Translations under genes and position numbers: made by a program
Source: Thermoplasmatota archaeon
GTDB taxonomy: Archaea > Thermoplasmatota > Thermoplasmata > RBG-16-68-12 > JAJISG01
Assembly (NCBI GenBank): GCA_022848835.1
Contig: JAJISG010000172.1
Span: forward strand, 1 to 7,639
Reading direction: 5' to 3'
DNA: 7,639 nucleotides
Shown: positions 1 through 6,450 of the stretch, one piece after another
Position numbering within the stretch: the stretch's first letter is position 1
Layout of the letters: each line of letters starts with the position of its first letter
The notes under the pieces: generated by a model
Seen by the model: only the letters and a program-made list of their open reading frames with translations
Database searches by the model: none
Told to the model about the DNA's origin: nothing

Positions 1-19
1 GAATCGTAACTAGGTAAGC

Positions 20-55
20 TAATTATAGGTTCATCTTTCTCACACAGGCGGAGGG
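20..55 (+). promoter_or_regulatory. Possible TATA box and SD site before tdh
   Basis: An AT-rich octamer TAATTATA at 20-27 could be an archaeal TATA box. A strong SD motif, GGAGG at 50-54, lies six bases before the ATG at 61. With the usual archaeal spacing of about 25 bases from TATA box to start, transcription would begin near position 50, which leaves a very short leader that barely includes the SD. The SD is clear; the TATA assignment is a guess, because the window cuts off the upstream context. Confidence 0.35.
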
Positions 56-60
56 CCCTC

Positions 61-1107
61 ATGACGGAAACCATGCTTGCTGCCGTTAAGACGAAGCCCG
101 TTTCGGAAAGTATCAAGGTGATGAAGGTGCCCAGACCAGAACCGGTGGCTGGAGAGGTCCTGATAAGGGTCCGCATAGCCTCCATATGCGGCACAGATGT
201 CCACATCTATAACTGGGATGAGTGGGCCCAGGCTCGCATCAAACCGCCCCTGATCCAGGGCCATGAGTTCGCCGGTGAGGTGGTGGAGCTAGGTCCCAAC
301 ACATCTCACATCCAGGTGGGAGACTACGTCTCCGCAGAGGGGCACATCGCCTGCGGGACGTGCTACCAGTGTAGGACCGGTCAATCCCATATCTGTCCCA
401 ACGTCAGGATCATAGGCGTCGATAGGGACGGCGCCTTCGCCGAGTATGTGACCGTGCCGGAAGGGAATGTCATCGTCAATCCATCCAATCTCTCCCTGGA
501 GATGGCCACCATCCAGGACCCGTTTGGCAACTCTGTCCAGACGGTATTCTCAGCCGATGTCCCCGGGAACTACGTGGCGATCTTCGGCCTGGGTCCCACG
601 GGCCTGATGAGCGTTGCTCTCTGCCGTGCAGTGGCGGCCGCGAAGATCTTCGCCATCGGCCATAAGAACGAGTACAGGATGAGCCTGGCCAAGGAGCTGG
701 GGGCCGATCTCGTGCTCCGATCCTCTAGTGATCTGCCCGCTGCCATCGACGAGGAGACCGATGGCCGGGGTCTGGACCATGTGCTCGAGATGTCTGGAAA
801 TCGAGATGCTTTCAACCTCGGACTGAAGGTCCTGAGGGCGGGAGGAAGCATGCACGTCCTGGGTATATATCCCGCTCCCTTCACGGTGGACGTATCCTCG
901 GACATCGTCACCAAGGGCGTCAGCGTCTACGGCATCCACGGCAGGCATATGTACGAAGACTGGTTCAGAATGGCGGGTCTACTGACATCGGGAAGGCTTA
1001 ATCTGAAGCCGCTCATAACGCATCGCTTCCCCTTCGAGGACTTCCTGGATGCCATGGAGGTCATGAGGTCCGGTAATTGCGGGAAGGTGGTCCTCTATAT
1101 GGAGTAG
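61..1107 (+). CDS. tdh: L-threonine 3-dehydrogenase (zinc-dependent MDR family)
   Basis: This cytoplasmic enzyme oxidises L-threonine at C3 to 2-amino-3-oxobutyrate. The 348 residues match the usual family length. The N-terminal GroES-like domain carries catalytic zinc ligands Cys43 (in CGTDVH) and His68-Glu69 (GHEFAGE), and the structural zinc cysteines 98, 101, 104 and 112. The motif DPFGNSVQT at 153-161 and the C-terminal stretch from GIHGRHMYEDW (291-301) through ITHRF to SGNCGKVVL are characteristic of Tdh rather than of sorbitol or alcohol dehydrogenases. The Rossmann glycine motif is GLGPTG at 176-181. At the end of the second Rossmann strand, where NAD-dependent Tdh has Asp or Glu, this protein has Gly200-His201-Lys202, which suggests NADP preference. 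The ATG at 61 has GGAGG six bases upstream. kbl follows 10 bases after the stop, so the two genes are almost certainly cotranscribed and encode consecutive steps. Confidence 0.94.
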   Translation: MTETMLAAVKTKPVSESIKVMKVPRPEPVAGEVLIRVRIASICGTDVHIYNWDEWAQARIKPPLIQGHEFAGEVVELGPNTSHIQVGDYVSAEGHIACGTCYQCRTGQSHICPNVRIIGVDRDGAFAEYVTVPEGNVIVNPSNLSLEMATIQDPFGNSVQTVFSADVPGNYVAIFGLGPTGLMSVALCRAVAAAKIFAIGHKNEYRMSLAKELGADLVLRSSSDLPAAIDEETDGRGLDHVLEMSGNRDAFNLGLKVLRAGGSMHVLGIYPAPFTVDVSSDIVTKGVSVYGIHGRHMYEDWFRMAGLLTSGRLNLKPLITHRFPFEDFLDAMEVMRSGNCGKVVLYME

Positions 1108-1111
1108 GAGG
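1106..1111 (+). promoter_or_regulatory. SD site of kbl overlapping the tdh stop
   Basis: AGGAGG at 1106-1111 shares its first two bases with the tdh stop TAG (1105-1107). It sits six bases before the kbl ATG at 1118. This fixes the kbl start and suggests that ribosomes finishing tdh help initiation on kbl. Confidence 0.8.
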
Positions 1112-1117
1112 CCAAGA

Positions 1118-2302
1118 ATGGAAAGTCCGACGAGTTTCCTGAGAGAAGAGTACGAGAAGTTGGTGGAGAGGAATCTGGACTGGAAGCTACTCGTCCTGGA
1201 GGGACCATCTGCACCGCGGAGCGTTGTGGATGGGAAGGAGGTCCTTATGCTCTGCTCCAACAACTACCTCAACCTCAGCAACCATCCCGACGTGAAGGCC
1301 GCGTCCAAGAGGGCGGTGGACGAGTATGGTGCCGGTTCGGGATCCGTGAGGCCCATCGCAGGCAACATGCGATTGCACGAAGAGCTAGAGGAGAAGATCG
1401 CTGGCTTCAAGGGATGCGAGGCGGCTCTGGTCTTTCAATCTGGCTTCGCCGCCAACTCAGGCTTACTTCCCCAGCTAGTCGAGAAGGGTGACCTGGTCAT
1501 CAGCGATGAGCTCAACCACGGGAGCATCATCGATGGCATCCGCCTCACAAAGGCGGATCGCATGATTTACAGCCACTGCGACATGGCCGACCTAGATAGA
1601 GTCCTCAGGGAGGCAGGGAAGGCTGGCTACCGTCGAACTCTGATAGTCACAGACGGCGTCTTCAGTATGGACGGCGACGTTGCCCCTGTGGGTGAGATCG
1701 TGAGACTCGCAGAAGAGCATGGAGCGATGACATACGTGGACGACGCCCATGGGGAGGGCGTCCTAGGGGAAGGGGGTCGAGGGATCGCGTCGCACTTCCA
1801 AGTGGAGGGCCGCGTGGACGCGGAGATGGGCACCTTCTCCAAGGCCTTCGGCGTTGTCGGCGGATACGTGGCCGGGAGCGAAGAGCTGAGGCTTTTCGCC
1901 CTTAACAAGTCTCGGACCTGGCTGCTGTCTGGTTCTCATCCGCCTGCCGTGGTTGCCGCCTGCATAGCCGCCATCGAGGTGCTGGAGAGGGAGCCTCAGT
2001 GGGTGGAAAGGCTGTGGGACAACACCAGATACTTCAAGGCGGAGCTCAAGTCCATGGGCTTTGACACGGGCGTTAGTGAAACGCCCATAATCCCCGTCAT
2101 CGTGGGGGAGAGCGGGGTCGCCAAGGCGCTTAGCGAACGTCTCTTCAAACGGGGGGTATTCGCTCTACCGATAGTGTATCCGATGGTTGCCCGGGATAAG
2201 GCCAGGATAAGGACAATCATGAATGCGGCCATCAGTCGTGAGGATCTGGATACTGCCTTGGGAGCCTTCGAGAAAGCAGGGAAAGAGCTACAGATTGTGT
2301 GA
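1118..2302 (+). CDS. kbl: Glycine C-acetyltransferase (2-amino-3-ketobutyrate CoA ligase)
   Basis: This PLP-dependent alpha-oxoamine synthase, 394 residues and of standard length, cleaves 2-amino-3-oxobutyrate with CoA to glycine and acetyl-CoA. The PLP lysine is Lys242 in TFSKAFG. Asp208 and His211 in VDDAHG, and His134 in NHGSIIDG, sit where the fold binds the cofactor ring. The substrate-side motif CSNNYLNL (46-53) and the segment GAGSGSVRPIAGN (71-83) are typical of the family. The segment SGSHPP at 271-276 differs from the SNSLAP/SNSLPP of well-known Kbl proteins. Family motifs alone would not exclude 8-amino-7-oxononanoate synthase (BioF) or another member. The position directly behind tdh, whose unstable product is the Kbl substrate, makes Kbl much the best call. 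The start is set by AGGAGG at 1106-1111. No clear terminator hairpin follows. Confidence 0.9.
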   Translation: MESPTSFLREEYEKLVERNLDWKLLVLEGPSAPRSVVDGKEVLMLCSNNYLNLSNHPDVKAASKRAVDEYGAGSGSVRPIAGNMRLHEELEEKIAGFKGCEAALVFQSGFAANSGLLPQLVEKGDLVISDELNHGSIIDGIRLTKADRMIYSHCDMADLDRVLREAGKAGYRRTLIVTDGVFSMDGDVAPVGEIVRLAEEHGAMTYVDDAHGEGVLGEGGRGIASHFQVEGRVDAEMGTFSKAFGVVGGYVAGSEELRLFALNKSRTWLLSGSHPPAVVAACIAAIEVLEREPQWVERLWDNTRYFKAELKSMGFDTGVSETPIIPVIVGESGVAKALSERLFKRGVFALPIVYPMVARDKARIRTIMNAAISREDLDTALGAFEKAGKELQIV

Positions 2303-2598
2303 TGGTGCTCTCAGGCTGACGTCGCACTTTCGCACATCTCCCCCCTTTTCAGCTCATATGGCTTGGTGGACGAGGGGGATGGGGAGTGTATCGCGAGACG
2401 GCGTACCTGTCTTGACGGAGCTGCGTTAGAGGCTGGCGCTCGAGACAACGACGCTGTGGGATTTTCCCATGGTTAAACCCCCCCCAGTCTCCCTCTGGTG
2501 ATAGGGCCGCATGCTCGGCTGACTCTCTCCATGCGACACACTCTCTCTCCGTGAGCGGTGGGAACCCAATAAATACCAAAGAGAGGTGCAGTTAGAAC
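2303..2598. other. Intergenic region between kbl and purS
   Basis: I find no convincing gene in these 296 bases. They hold a C-then-T run around 2339-2348 (CCCCCC then TTTT), which could be a weak oligo-T type terminator for tdh-kbl. There is a small perfect hairpin at 2457-2469 (TGGGA, loop TTT, TCCCA) and a run of eight C at about 2478-2485. Two similar CT-rich stretches (ACTCTCTCC at 2522-2530 and ACTCTCTCTCC at 2540-2550) follow. The promoter region of purS lies at the right end. Open frames crossing the region have arginine- and proline-rich translations with no recognisable motif. Confidence 0.6.
2567..2588 (+). promoter_or_regulatory. Possible TATA box and SD site of purS
   Basis: AATAAATA at 2568-2575 is the only TATA-like element near purS. 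GAGGTG at 2583-2588 is a six-base match to the SD consensus, ending ten bases before the ATG at 2599. The two signals disagree. A TATA box at 2568-2575 would place the transcript start almost at the ATG and leave the SD untranscribed. Either the transcript starts further upstream and uses the SD, or it is leaderless and the SD match is incidental. Confidence 0.35.
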
Positions 2599-2844
2599 AT
2601 GCTCAAAGCTACGGTGGAGGTTCGCCTGAAGCGGGGAGTCGCTGATCCTGAGGGGGACAATACTCTCAAGGCCCTTAACCTGCTGGGTTTCAGCAGGGTG
2701 GCTGCTGTCAGATTCATCAAGGTCTTCGAGGTGGATCTTGAGGAGGAGGATGAGGGAAAGGCGGAAGAGATGCTGGAGACGATGTGCAGGAAGCTACTGG
2801 CGAATCCGGTCATTCATGAATATTCGATCCACCTTCTTCATTGA
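2599..2844 (+). CDS. purS: FGAM synthase subunit PurS
   Basis: PurS is the small structural subunit of phosphoribosylformylglycinamidine (FGAM) synthase. It forms a dimer that joins PurL to the glutaminase PurQ and helps form the ammonia path. The protein has 81 residues, the normal size. It shows the family pattern: an N-terminal strand with VEVRLKRGVADPEGD (6-20), LNLLGF (27-32), then VRFIKVFEVDLE, an acidic helix, and the hallmark ending CRKLLANPVIHEYSI (63-77). The position directly before purL and purQ confirms the call. The ATG at 2599 lies ten bases after GAGGTG. A 70-base spacer separates it from purL. Confidence 0.95.
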   Translation: MLKATVEVRLKRGVADPEGDNTLKALNLLGFSRVAAVRFIKVFEVDLEEEDEGKAEEMLETMCRKLLANPVIHEYSIHLLH

Positions 2845-2857
2845 GAGCACCGGTTGG

Positions 2858-2877
2858 GGGTTGCAGAGGGCGAACCC
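2858..2877 (+). other. Possible hairpin in the purS-purL spacer
   Basis: GGGTT at 2858-2862 pairs with AACCC at 2873-2877. Inside it GC (2863-2864) can pair with GC (2870-2871), leaving G2872 bulged and a five-base loop. No T run follows, so it does not look like a terminator. It could affect mRNA stability or the ratio of PurS to PurL, or mean nothing. Confidence 0.25.
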
Positions 2878-2914
2878 AGGTCATACTCAGAAGGTTAATT
2901 AGTGAGCACCTTTA

Positions 2915-5266
2915 TTGAACCGAGGCACAGACTTGGGTGAGATTTACAGGCGGGAAGAGACACCTTTTCCGCTCTACACCATCGATCTTCTGGAAGTCTC
3001 CGATGATGAACTCCTTGAGGCCTCCAGAGAGCTGGGCCTAGCCCTGAACCTGGAGGAGATGAAGCGCATCCAGGACTACTTTCGTCGAGCGGGGCGATGG
3101 CCTACGGATGTGGAACTTCAATCCCTCGGCCAGGCCTGGTCTGAGCACTGCTGTTACAAATCCTCCAAGTACTTTCTCAGAGAGTTCATTTTCGGAATAG
3201 AGTCCCCTCAGGTTCTTCTGAAGGGGGATGCAGGGGTCGTGGAGTTTGATGAGGACCATGCACTTGCGCTGAGAATCGAGAGCCACAACCATCCCAGCGC
3301 TGTGGAGCCGTACGGAGGGGCCGCCACGGGCATCGGAGGCATCCTCCGAGACGTCCTCTGCATGGGAGCGAAGCCCGTGGCCTTGGTGGATCCCCTCCAC
3401 TTCGGTCGCCTGGATTACGCCCATGAGAAGCTCCCGAAGGGCGTGAAGCACCCCCTCTACCTGTTCCAGGGTGTCGTAGCAGGCATCCGTGACTATGGCA
3501 ACCGGGTCGGCGTCCCAACGGTGGCTGGCTCCATATACTTCGATGACGGGTATGTCAGCAATATCATTGTCAACGTGGGGTGTGTGGGCATCGCTCGCAA
3601 GGATCGAATTCTGAGGAACGCCGTTCAGGGCCCTCATGATGTCTTCATTCTCGCAGGCGGCAGGACCGGCAGAGATGGCATCCACGGGGTCACCTTCGCC
3701 TCCCTGGAGCTGACGGACGAGATGTGGGAGGAGTGGAGGGCGGGAGCGGTTCAACTGGGCGACCCGATCATGAAGGAACCCCTGATGCATGCCTGTCTCG
3801 AAGCAGCGGACAGAGGCCTGCTGGATGGGATGAAGGATCTGGGCGGGGGCGGCCTCAGTTGCGTCGTCGGGGAGATGGCACTAGCTGGTGGGTACGGCGC
3901 TGAGGTACAGTTGGATAGGGTTCCCTTGAAAGAGGAGGAGCTCTCTCCGTGGGAGATCTGGGTGAGCGAGTCCCAGGAGAGGATGATGCTGGCCGTTTCC
4001 CAGGACAGAGTCGACGAGGTCTTGGAAATCTTCGAACTCTTCGATGTGCCGGCGACTCCAATAGGTCGCGTCATCGAGGAGAGAGTGTCCCGCGTCTTCT
4101 ACAGGGGTCACAGGGTCCTCGAGATGGATCTTGAATTCTATACCCGAGGCCCTGAGTACTGCAGGCCCTTCATCTCGTATCGGGACATGGAGGAGCCCAA
4201 GGAGGTCGTGCCTAGCAAACCTGAAGACTATGGGAAGGTGATTCTCGACCTCTTGTCGAGCCCCAACATCGCCAGCAAGGAGCTGGTGATTCGACAGTAC
4301 GATCATGAGGTCAGGGCCTCGACCGTGGTGAAGCCCATGCAGGGCATCTTGGGGAAAGAGTGCCACGGAGATGCGACGGTCCTGAAGCCACTGACAACCT
4401 CCTGGAGGGGCTTAGCCATCGCGACAGCCTCCACTCCTCAGTATGCTCGCCTGCACCCGTTTAGGGGGGGCGCATCTGCTGTGGATGAAGTATGCAGGAA
4501 CCTTGTGTCAGTGGGAGCCCGCCCCCTCGCTCTGAGCGACTGTCTGAACTTCGGCAACCCCGAGAAGCCGGATCGCCTGGGCTGCTTTAGGGACGCTGTG
4601 CGGGGGCTTGGATATGTCGCTTCAACCTTGGAACTTCCCATACCTTCCGGCAACGTGAGCTTCTACAATGAGACTCCCGCGTCGCCCGTTCCTCCCACGC
4701 CAGTCGTCCTCGGTACGGGAATTGTTCCTGACATACGACGTTGCATCACCTCTGACCTGAAGGCTGAGGGCTCGAATATCTACCTGCTAGGGAGGACCAA
4801 GGCGGAGATGGGAGGCAGCGAGTACTATGGCATGATGGGTGGCGAGGGTGGGGAGGTGCCAGATGTGGATGCGGCCCGTCTGAAGGCCTCCGTTGAGGGC
4901 CTCCTAAGGGCCATGGAGTCCGGCCTCGTAAGGTCGTGTCACGATCTCTCCCACGGAGGTCTGGCGGTTGCCCTGGCGGAGATGTGTATGGGAGGAGATA
5001 TGGGCGCAGAGGTGAGACTCGACTCCGGGTCCCTCAGACCGGATATCTTCCTGTTTGCCGAGTCCAATACACGATGGCTGCTCGAGGTGGTTCGAGGTGG
5101 GGAGGGAAGGGTGGAGCGGACTCTTCAGGGACTCCCCCTCACTCGCATAGGAGAAGTCGTTGGTTCTGATCTCGCGGTCAGAATCGGCGGGAGCTCCCTG
5201 GTTCTAGCTTTGGAGGAGATGAGGGAGGCTTGGTCCTCTGCTCTTCCCAGGTTGGTGATCGGTTGA
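2915..5266 (+). CDS. purL: FGAM synthase subunit PurL (synthetase)
   Basis: PurL converts formylglycinamide ribonucleotide, ATP and PurQ-derived ammonia to FGAM. At 783 codons it belongs to the small PurL class, which lacks the fused glutaminase domain; purQ beside it supplies that activity. The N-terminal part has AWSEHCCYKSS (75-84ish). Two AIR-synthase-like halves follow: the first (about 105-395) has ESHNHPS at 122-128, GRDGIHGVTFAS (252-263) and KDLGGGGLS (307-315); the second (about 475-760) has DCLNFGNPEKP (542-552), PSGNVSFYNE (577-586), GGSEYYG (633-639) and CHDLSHGG (675-682). The frame has a stop at 2903-2905 and no ATG or GTG before conserved sequence begins. The start is therefore TTG: 2915 (given here as the outermost) or 2933, which has GAGG seven bases upstream and is perhaps the better choice. 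The second start shortens the protein by six residues. purQ follows after 22 bases. Confidence 0.95.
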   Translation: MNRGTDLGEIYRREETPFPLYTIDLLEVSDDELLEASRELGLALNLEEMKRIQDYFRRAGRWPTDVELQSLGQAWSEHCCYKSSKYFLREFIFGIESPQVLLKGDAGVVEFDEDHALALRIESHNHPSAVEPYGGAATGIGGILRDVLCMGAKPVALVDPLHFGRLDYAHEKLPKGVKHPLYLFQGVVAGIRDYGNRVGVPTVAGSIYFDDGYVSNIIVNVGCVGIARKDRILRNAVQGPHDVFILAGGRTGRDGIHGVTFASLELTDEMWEEWRAGAVQLGDPIMKEPLMHACLEAADRGLLDGMKDLGGGGLSCVVGEMALAGGYGAEVQLDRVPLKEEELSPWEIWVSESQERMMLAVSQDRVDEVLEIFELFDVPATPIGRVIEERVSRVFYRGHRVLEMDLEFYTRGPEYCRPFISYRDMEEPKEVVPSKPEDYGKVILDLLSSPNIASKELVIRQYDHEVRASTVVKPMQGILGKECHGDATVLKPLTTSWRGLAIATASTPQYARLHPFRGGASAVDEVCRNLVSVGARPLALSDCLNFGNPEKPDRLGCFRDAVRGLGYVASTLELPIPSGNVSFYNETPASPVPPTPVVLGTGIVPDIRRCITSDLKAEGSNIYLLGRTKAEMGGSEYYGMMGGEGGEVPDVDAARLKASVEGLLRAMESGLVRSCHDLSHGGLAVALAEMCMGGDMGAEVRLDSGSLRPDIFLFAESNTRWLLEVVRGGEGRVERTLQGLPLTRIGEVVGSDLAVRIGGSSLVLALEEMREAWSSALPRLVIG
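2922..2935 (+). promoter_or_regulatory. SD site and alternative TTG start of purL
   Basis: GAGG at 2922-2925 is followed seven bases later by an in-frame TTG at 2933-2935. The outer TTG at 2915 has only a weak GTGA match (2902-2905) nine bases upstream. SD spacing therefore favours 2933, while the outer start cannot be excluded. Confidence 0.5.
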
Positions 5267-5275
5267 GTCTTCACT

Positions 5276-5283
5276 GGAGGGGG
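5276..5283 (+). promoter_or_regulatory. SD site of purQ
   Basis: GGAGGGGG at 5276-5283 places a full GGAGG eight bases before the GTG at 5289. A second in-frame GTG at 5304 has only AAAGGGG two bases upstream, too close to work well, so 5289 is preferred. Confidence 0.65.
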
Positions 5284-5288
5284 ATTCT

Positions 5289-6116
5289 GTGAAGAAAGGG
5301 GATGTGAAGGTATGCATCCTCCTGATTGAGGGGACCAATTGCGAGGAAGAGACATCCCATGTCTTCGAGGAGCTGGGAGCTAGTCCAGAGAGAGTGCATC
5401 TGAACCAGCTGGTGAGGGACGTTCCACCAGAGCTGAAGAGGAGTCTGGAGGATTACCACGTTCTCGTATTCCCGGGCGGCTTCTCCTCCGGGGACTACGT
5501 GAGGGCTGGGGCCATCTGGGCTGCGAGACTGAAGAGCCGCCTTCTGCAGGACCTGAGGACCTTCGCGAGTGAGGGGAAGGCGGTGGTGGGAATATGCAAC
5601 GGCTTCCAGGTGCTCGTAGAGTTGGGCTTCCTGCCGGGCATAGGTGGAATCAGCGAGGTGCCCCAGGCAGCCCTAGCCACCAACGACTCCGCTCACTACG
5701 AGTGCCGGCCGACCCTTCTGAAGTTTGAGAATCGCGGCCTCTCTCAGCCTCTCAGTCGCTTCCACAAGGATCAGACAATGCTCGCTCCCTCGGCCCATAC
5801 CGAAGGTAAGTTCACGTTCCCACAAGGGGATGAGAGACGGATGTTGACCGCCCTTGACAGAGCCGATCAGATCCTCTTCCGATACGTGGATGTGGAGGGG
5901 GAGTACGCCGGTTATCCATGGAACCCCAATGGTAGCATACACAACATCGCAGGTATATGCAATCCTCGTGGGAACGTCATCGGCCTCATGCCACATCCTG
6001 AGAGGTCCTTTTACAGATATCTGCATCCCGATTGGACACGAGGAGGCGATGGTCCCGACGGGGACGGCAGACTCTTCTTCGAGTCCATCCTCGACTACGT
6101 TATGGAGAACTTCTAG
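5289..6116 (+). CDS. purQ: FGAM synthase subunit PurQ (glutaminase)
   Basis: PurQ is the class I glutamine amidotransferase subunit of FGAM synthase. It hydrolyses glutamine and passes ammonia to PurL. The nucleophile is Cys103 in GICNGFQVL. The other members of the triad are His236 and Glu238 in MPHPER. FPGGFSSGDYVRAG at 61-74 is the conserved oxyanion-side segment of PurQ, and APSAHTEGKF (167-176) matches the family's AHGEG-type motif with Thr in place of Gly. The length of 275 residues is somewhat above the ~225 of short bacterial PurQ and resembles the longer forms. The start is a GTG with a strong SD; the N-terminal KVCILLIEGTNCEEET fits the start of the fold. The stop at 6114-6116 lies one base from the end of a convergent gene remnant, so no dedicated terminator is visible. 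Confidence 0.95.
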   Translation: MKKGDVKVCILLIEGTNCEEETSHVFEELGASPERVHLNQLVRDVPPELKRSLEDYHVLVFPGGFSSGDYVRAGAIWAARLKSRLLQDLRTFASEGKAVVGICNGFQVLVELGFLPGIGGISEVPQAALATNDSAHYECRPTLLKFENRGLSQPLSRFHKDQTMLAPSAHTEGKFTFPQGDERRMLTALDRADQILFRYVDVEGEYAGYPWNPNGSIHNIAGICNPRGNVIGLMPHPERSFYRYLHPDWTRGGDGPDGDGRLFFESILDYVMENF

Positions 6117-6117
6117 G

Positions 6118-6381
6118 CTAAGGATGGTCGCTGTAGCCGCACCTGGCACAGAGGATGCTCCCCTCCACCGTCCCGAGAAGAGCGCCACAGTCCGGGCAAA
6201 TATCCTTGGATCTGCTCTCTGGAAGCCTCAAGGGCTGCTCCTTCCTGCTCCCCTCCCTATAGACGGGATATCCTTGCAGCGCAACTTCCAGGCCAGCATG
6301 AAGGCCGCCCCGAGCTCCTCCGCCGTAGCGCTTCTTCGCGACGGTCAACGCATTATCGCTGAGCTTCGTCACCACCTGCAT
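6118..6381 (-). pseudogene. nrdJ: Remnant of the C-terminus of class II ribonucleotide reductase (NrdJ)
   Basis: One frame is open for 87 codons from ATG 6381, but similarity to NrdJ switches frame. From memory of the family, the NrdJ end reads roughly MQAA..K..DNAVSKT, then ATVEDV...YLLAWELGCKGITVYR.GS, then a zinc ribbon ending CGYSKC. Here the open frame gives MQVVTKLSDNA. The next frame (6332-6267) gives SATAEELGAAF and MLAWKLRCKDI. The first frame then resumes with VYREGSRKEQPL and the ribbon CPDCG...CARCGYSDHP (Cys62, 65, 78, 81). Adding one base (an A on the coding strand) at the GGG run 6265-6267 restores D-I-T-V-Y-R. The first shift lies within about 6333-6371. The last Cys of the family tail is missing. 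The catalytic barrel is absent: rbkR occupies the upstream sequence. I infer a dead fragment; a re-used small zinc-ribbon protein is less likely. Confidence 0.75.
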
Positions 6382-6450
6382 AACCCGTCAGCCTCCATAT
6401 GGGGGCTAGTTCATATTGAGATAGCTCGGACTGTCTGAGAAACCGGGAGT
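6382..6450 (-). other. Spacer between rbkR and the nrdJ remnant
   Basis: These 69 bases separate the rbkR stop from the open part of the remnant. On the minus strand, an ATG at about 6397 opens a nine-codon frame that ends in TGA within the remnant, and the frame of the remnant itself has a TGA just upstream. This may be further decayed nrdJ sequence, but similarity is too weak to claim. I see no SD before ATG 6381. Confidence 0.4.

Noticed and set aside
1118..2302. 8-amino-7-oxononanoate synthase (BioF) instead of Kbl
   Set aside because: The families share motifs, but tight coupling behind tdh, with the SD on the tdh stop, points to threonine breakdown; no biotin genes are nearby.
2496..2530. 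Possible C/D box small RNA (GTGATAG then CTGA)
   Set aside because: The C-box match is imperfect, no convincing C'/D' pair or terminal stem follows, and such short motifs are common by chance.
2349..2579. 76-codon minus-strand frame in the kbl-purS gap
   Set aside because: No SD, no recognisable motif, and an arginine- and proline-rich translation typical of chance frames in G+C-rich DNA.
3038..3790. 250-codon open frame on the minus strand
   Set aside because: It lies wholly inside purL, which has full family motifs; its translation shows no recognisable motif and its codons mirror purL.
6262..6340. Programmed frameshifting within the nrdJ-like segment
   Set aside because: It would need two shifts of opposite sign in under 150 bases, with no slippery site or pseudoknot visible, and the product would still lack the catalytic domain.
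6118..6381. Intact 87-residue gene for a novel zinc-ribbon protein
   Set aside because: The middle third matches NrdJ only in another frame, the ATG has no SD, and both ends match NrdJ, so a remnant explains more.
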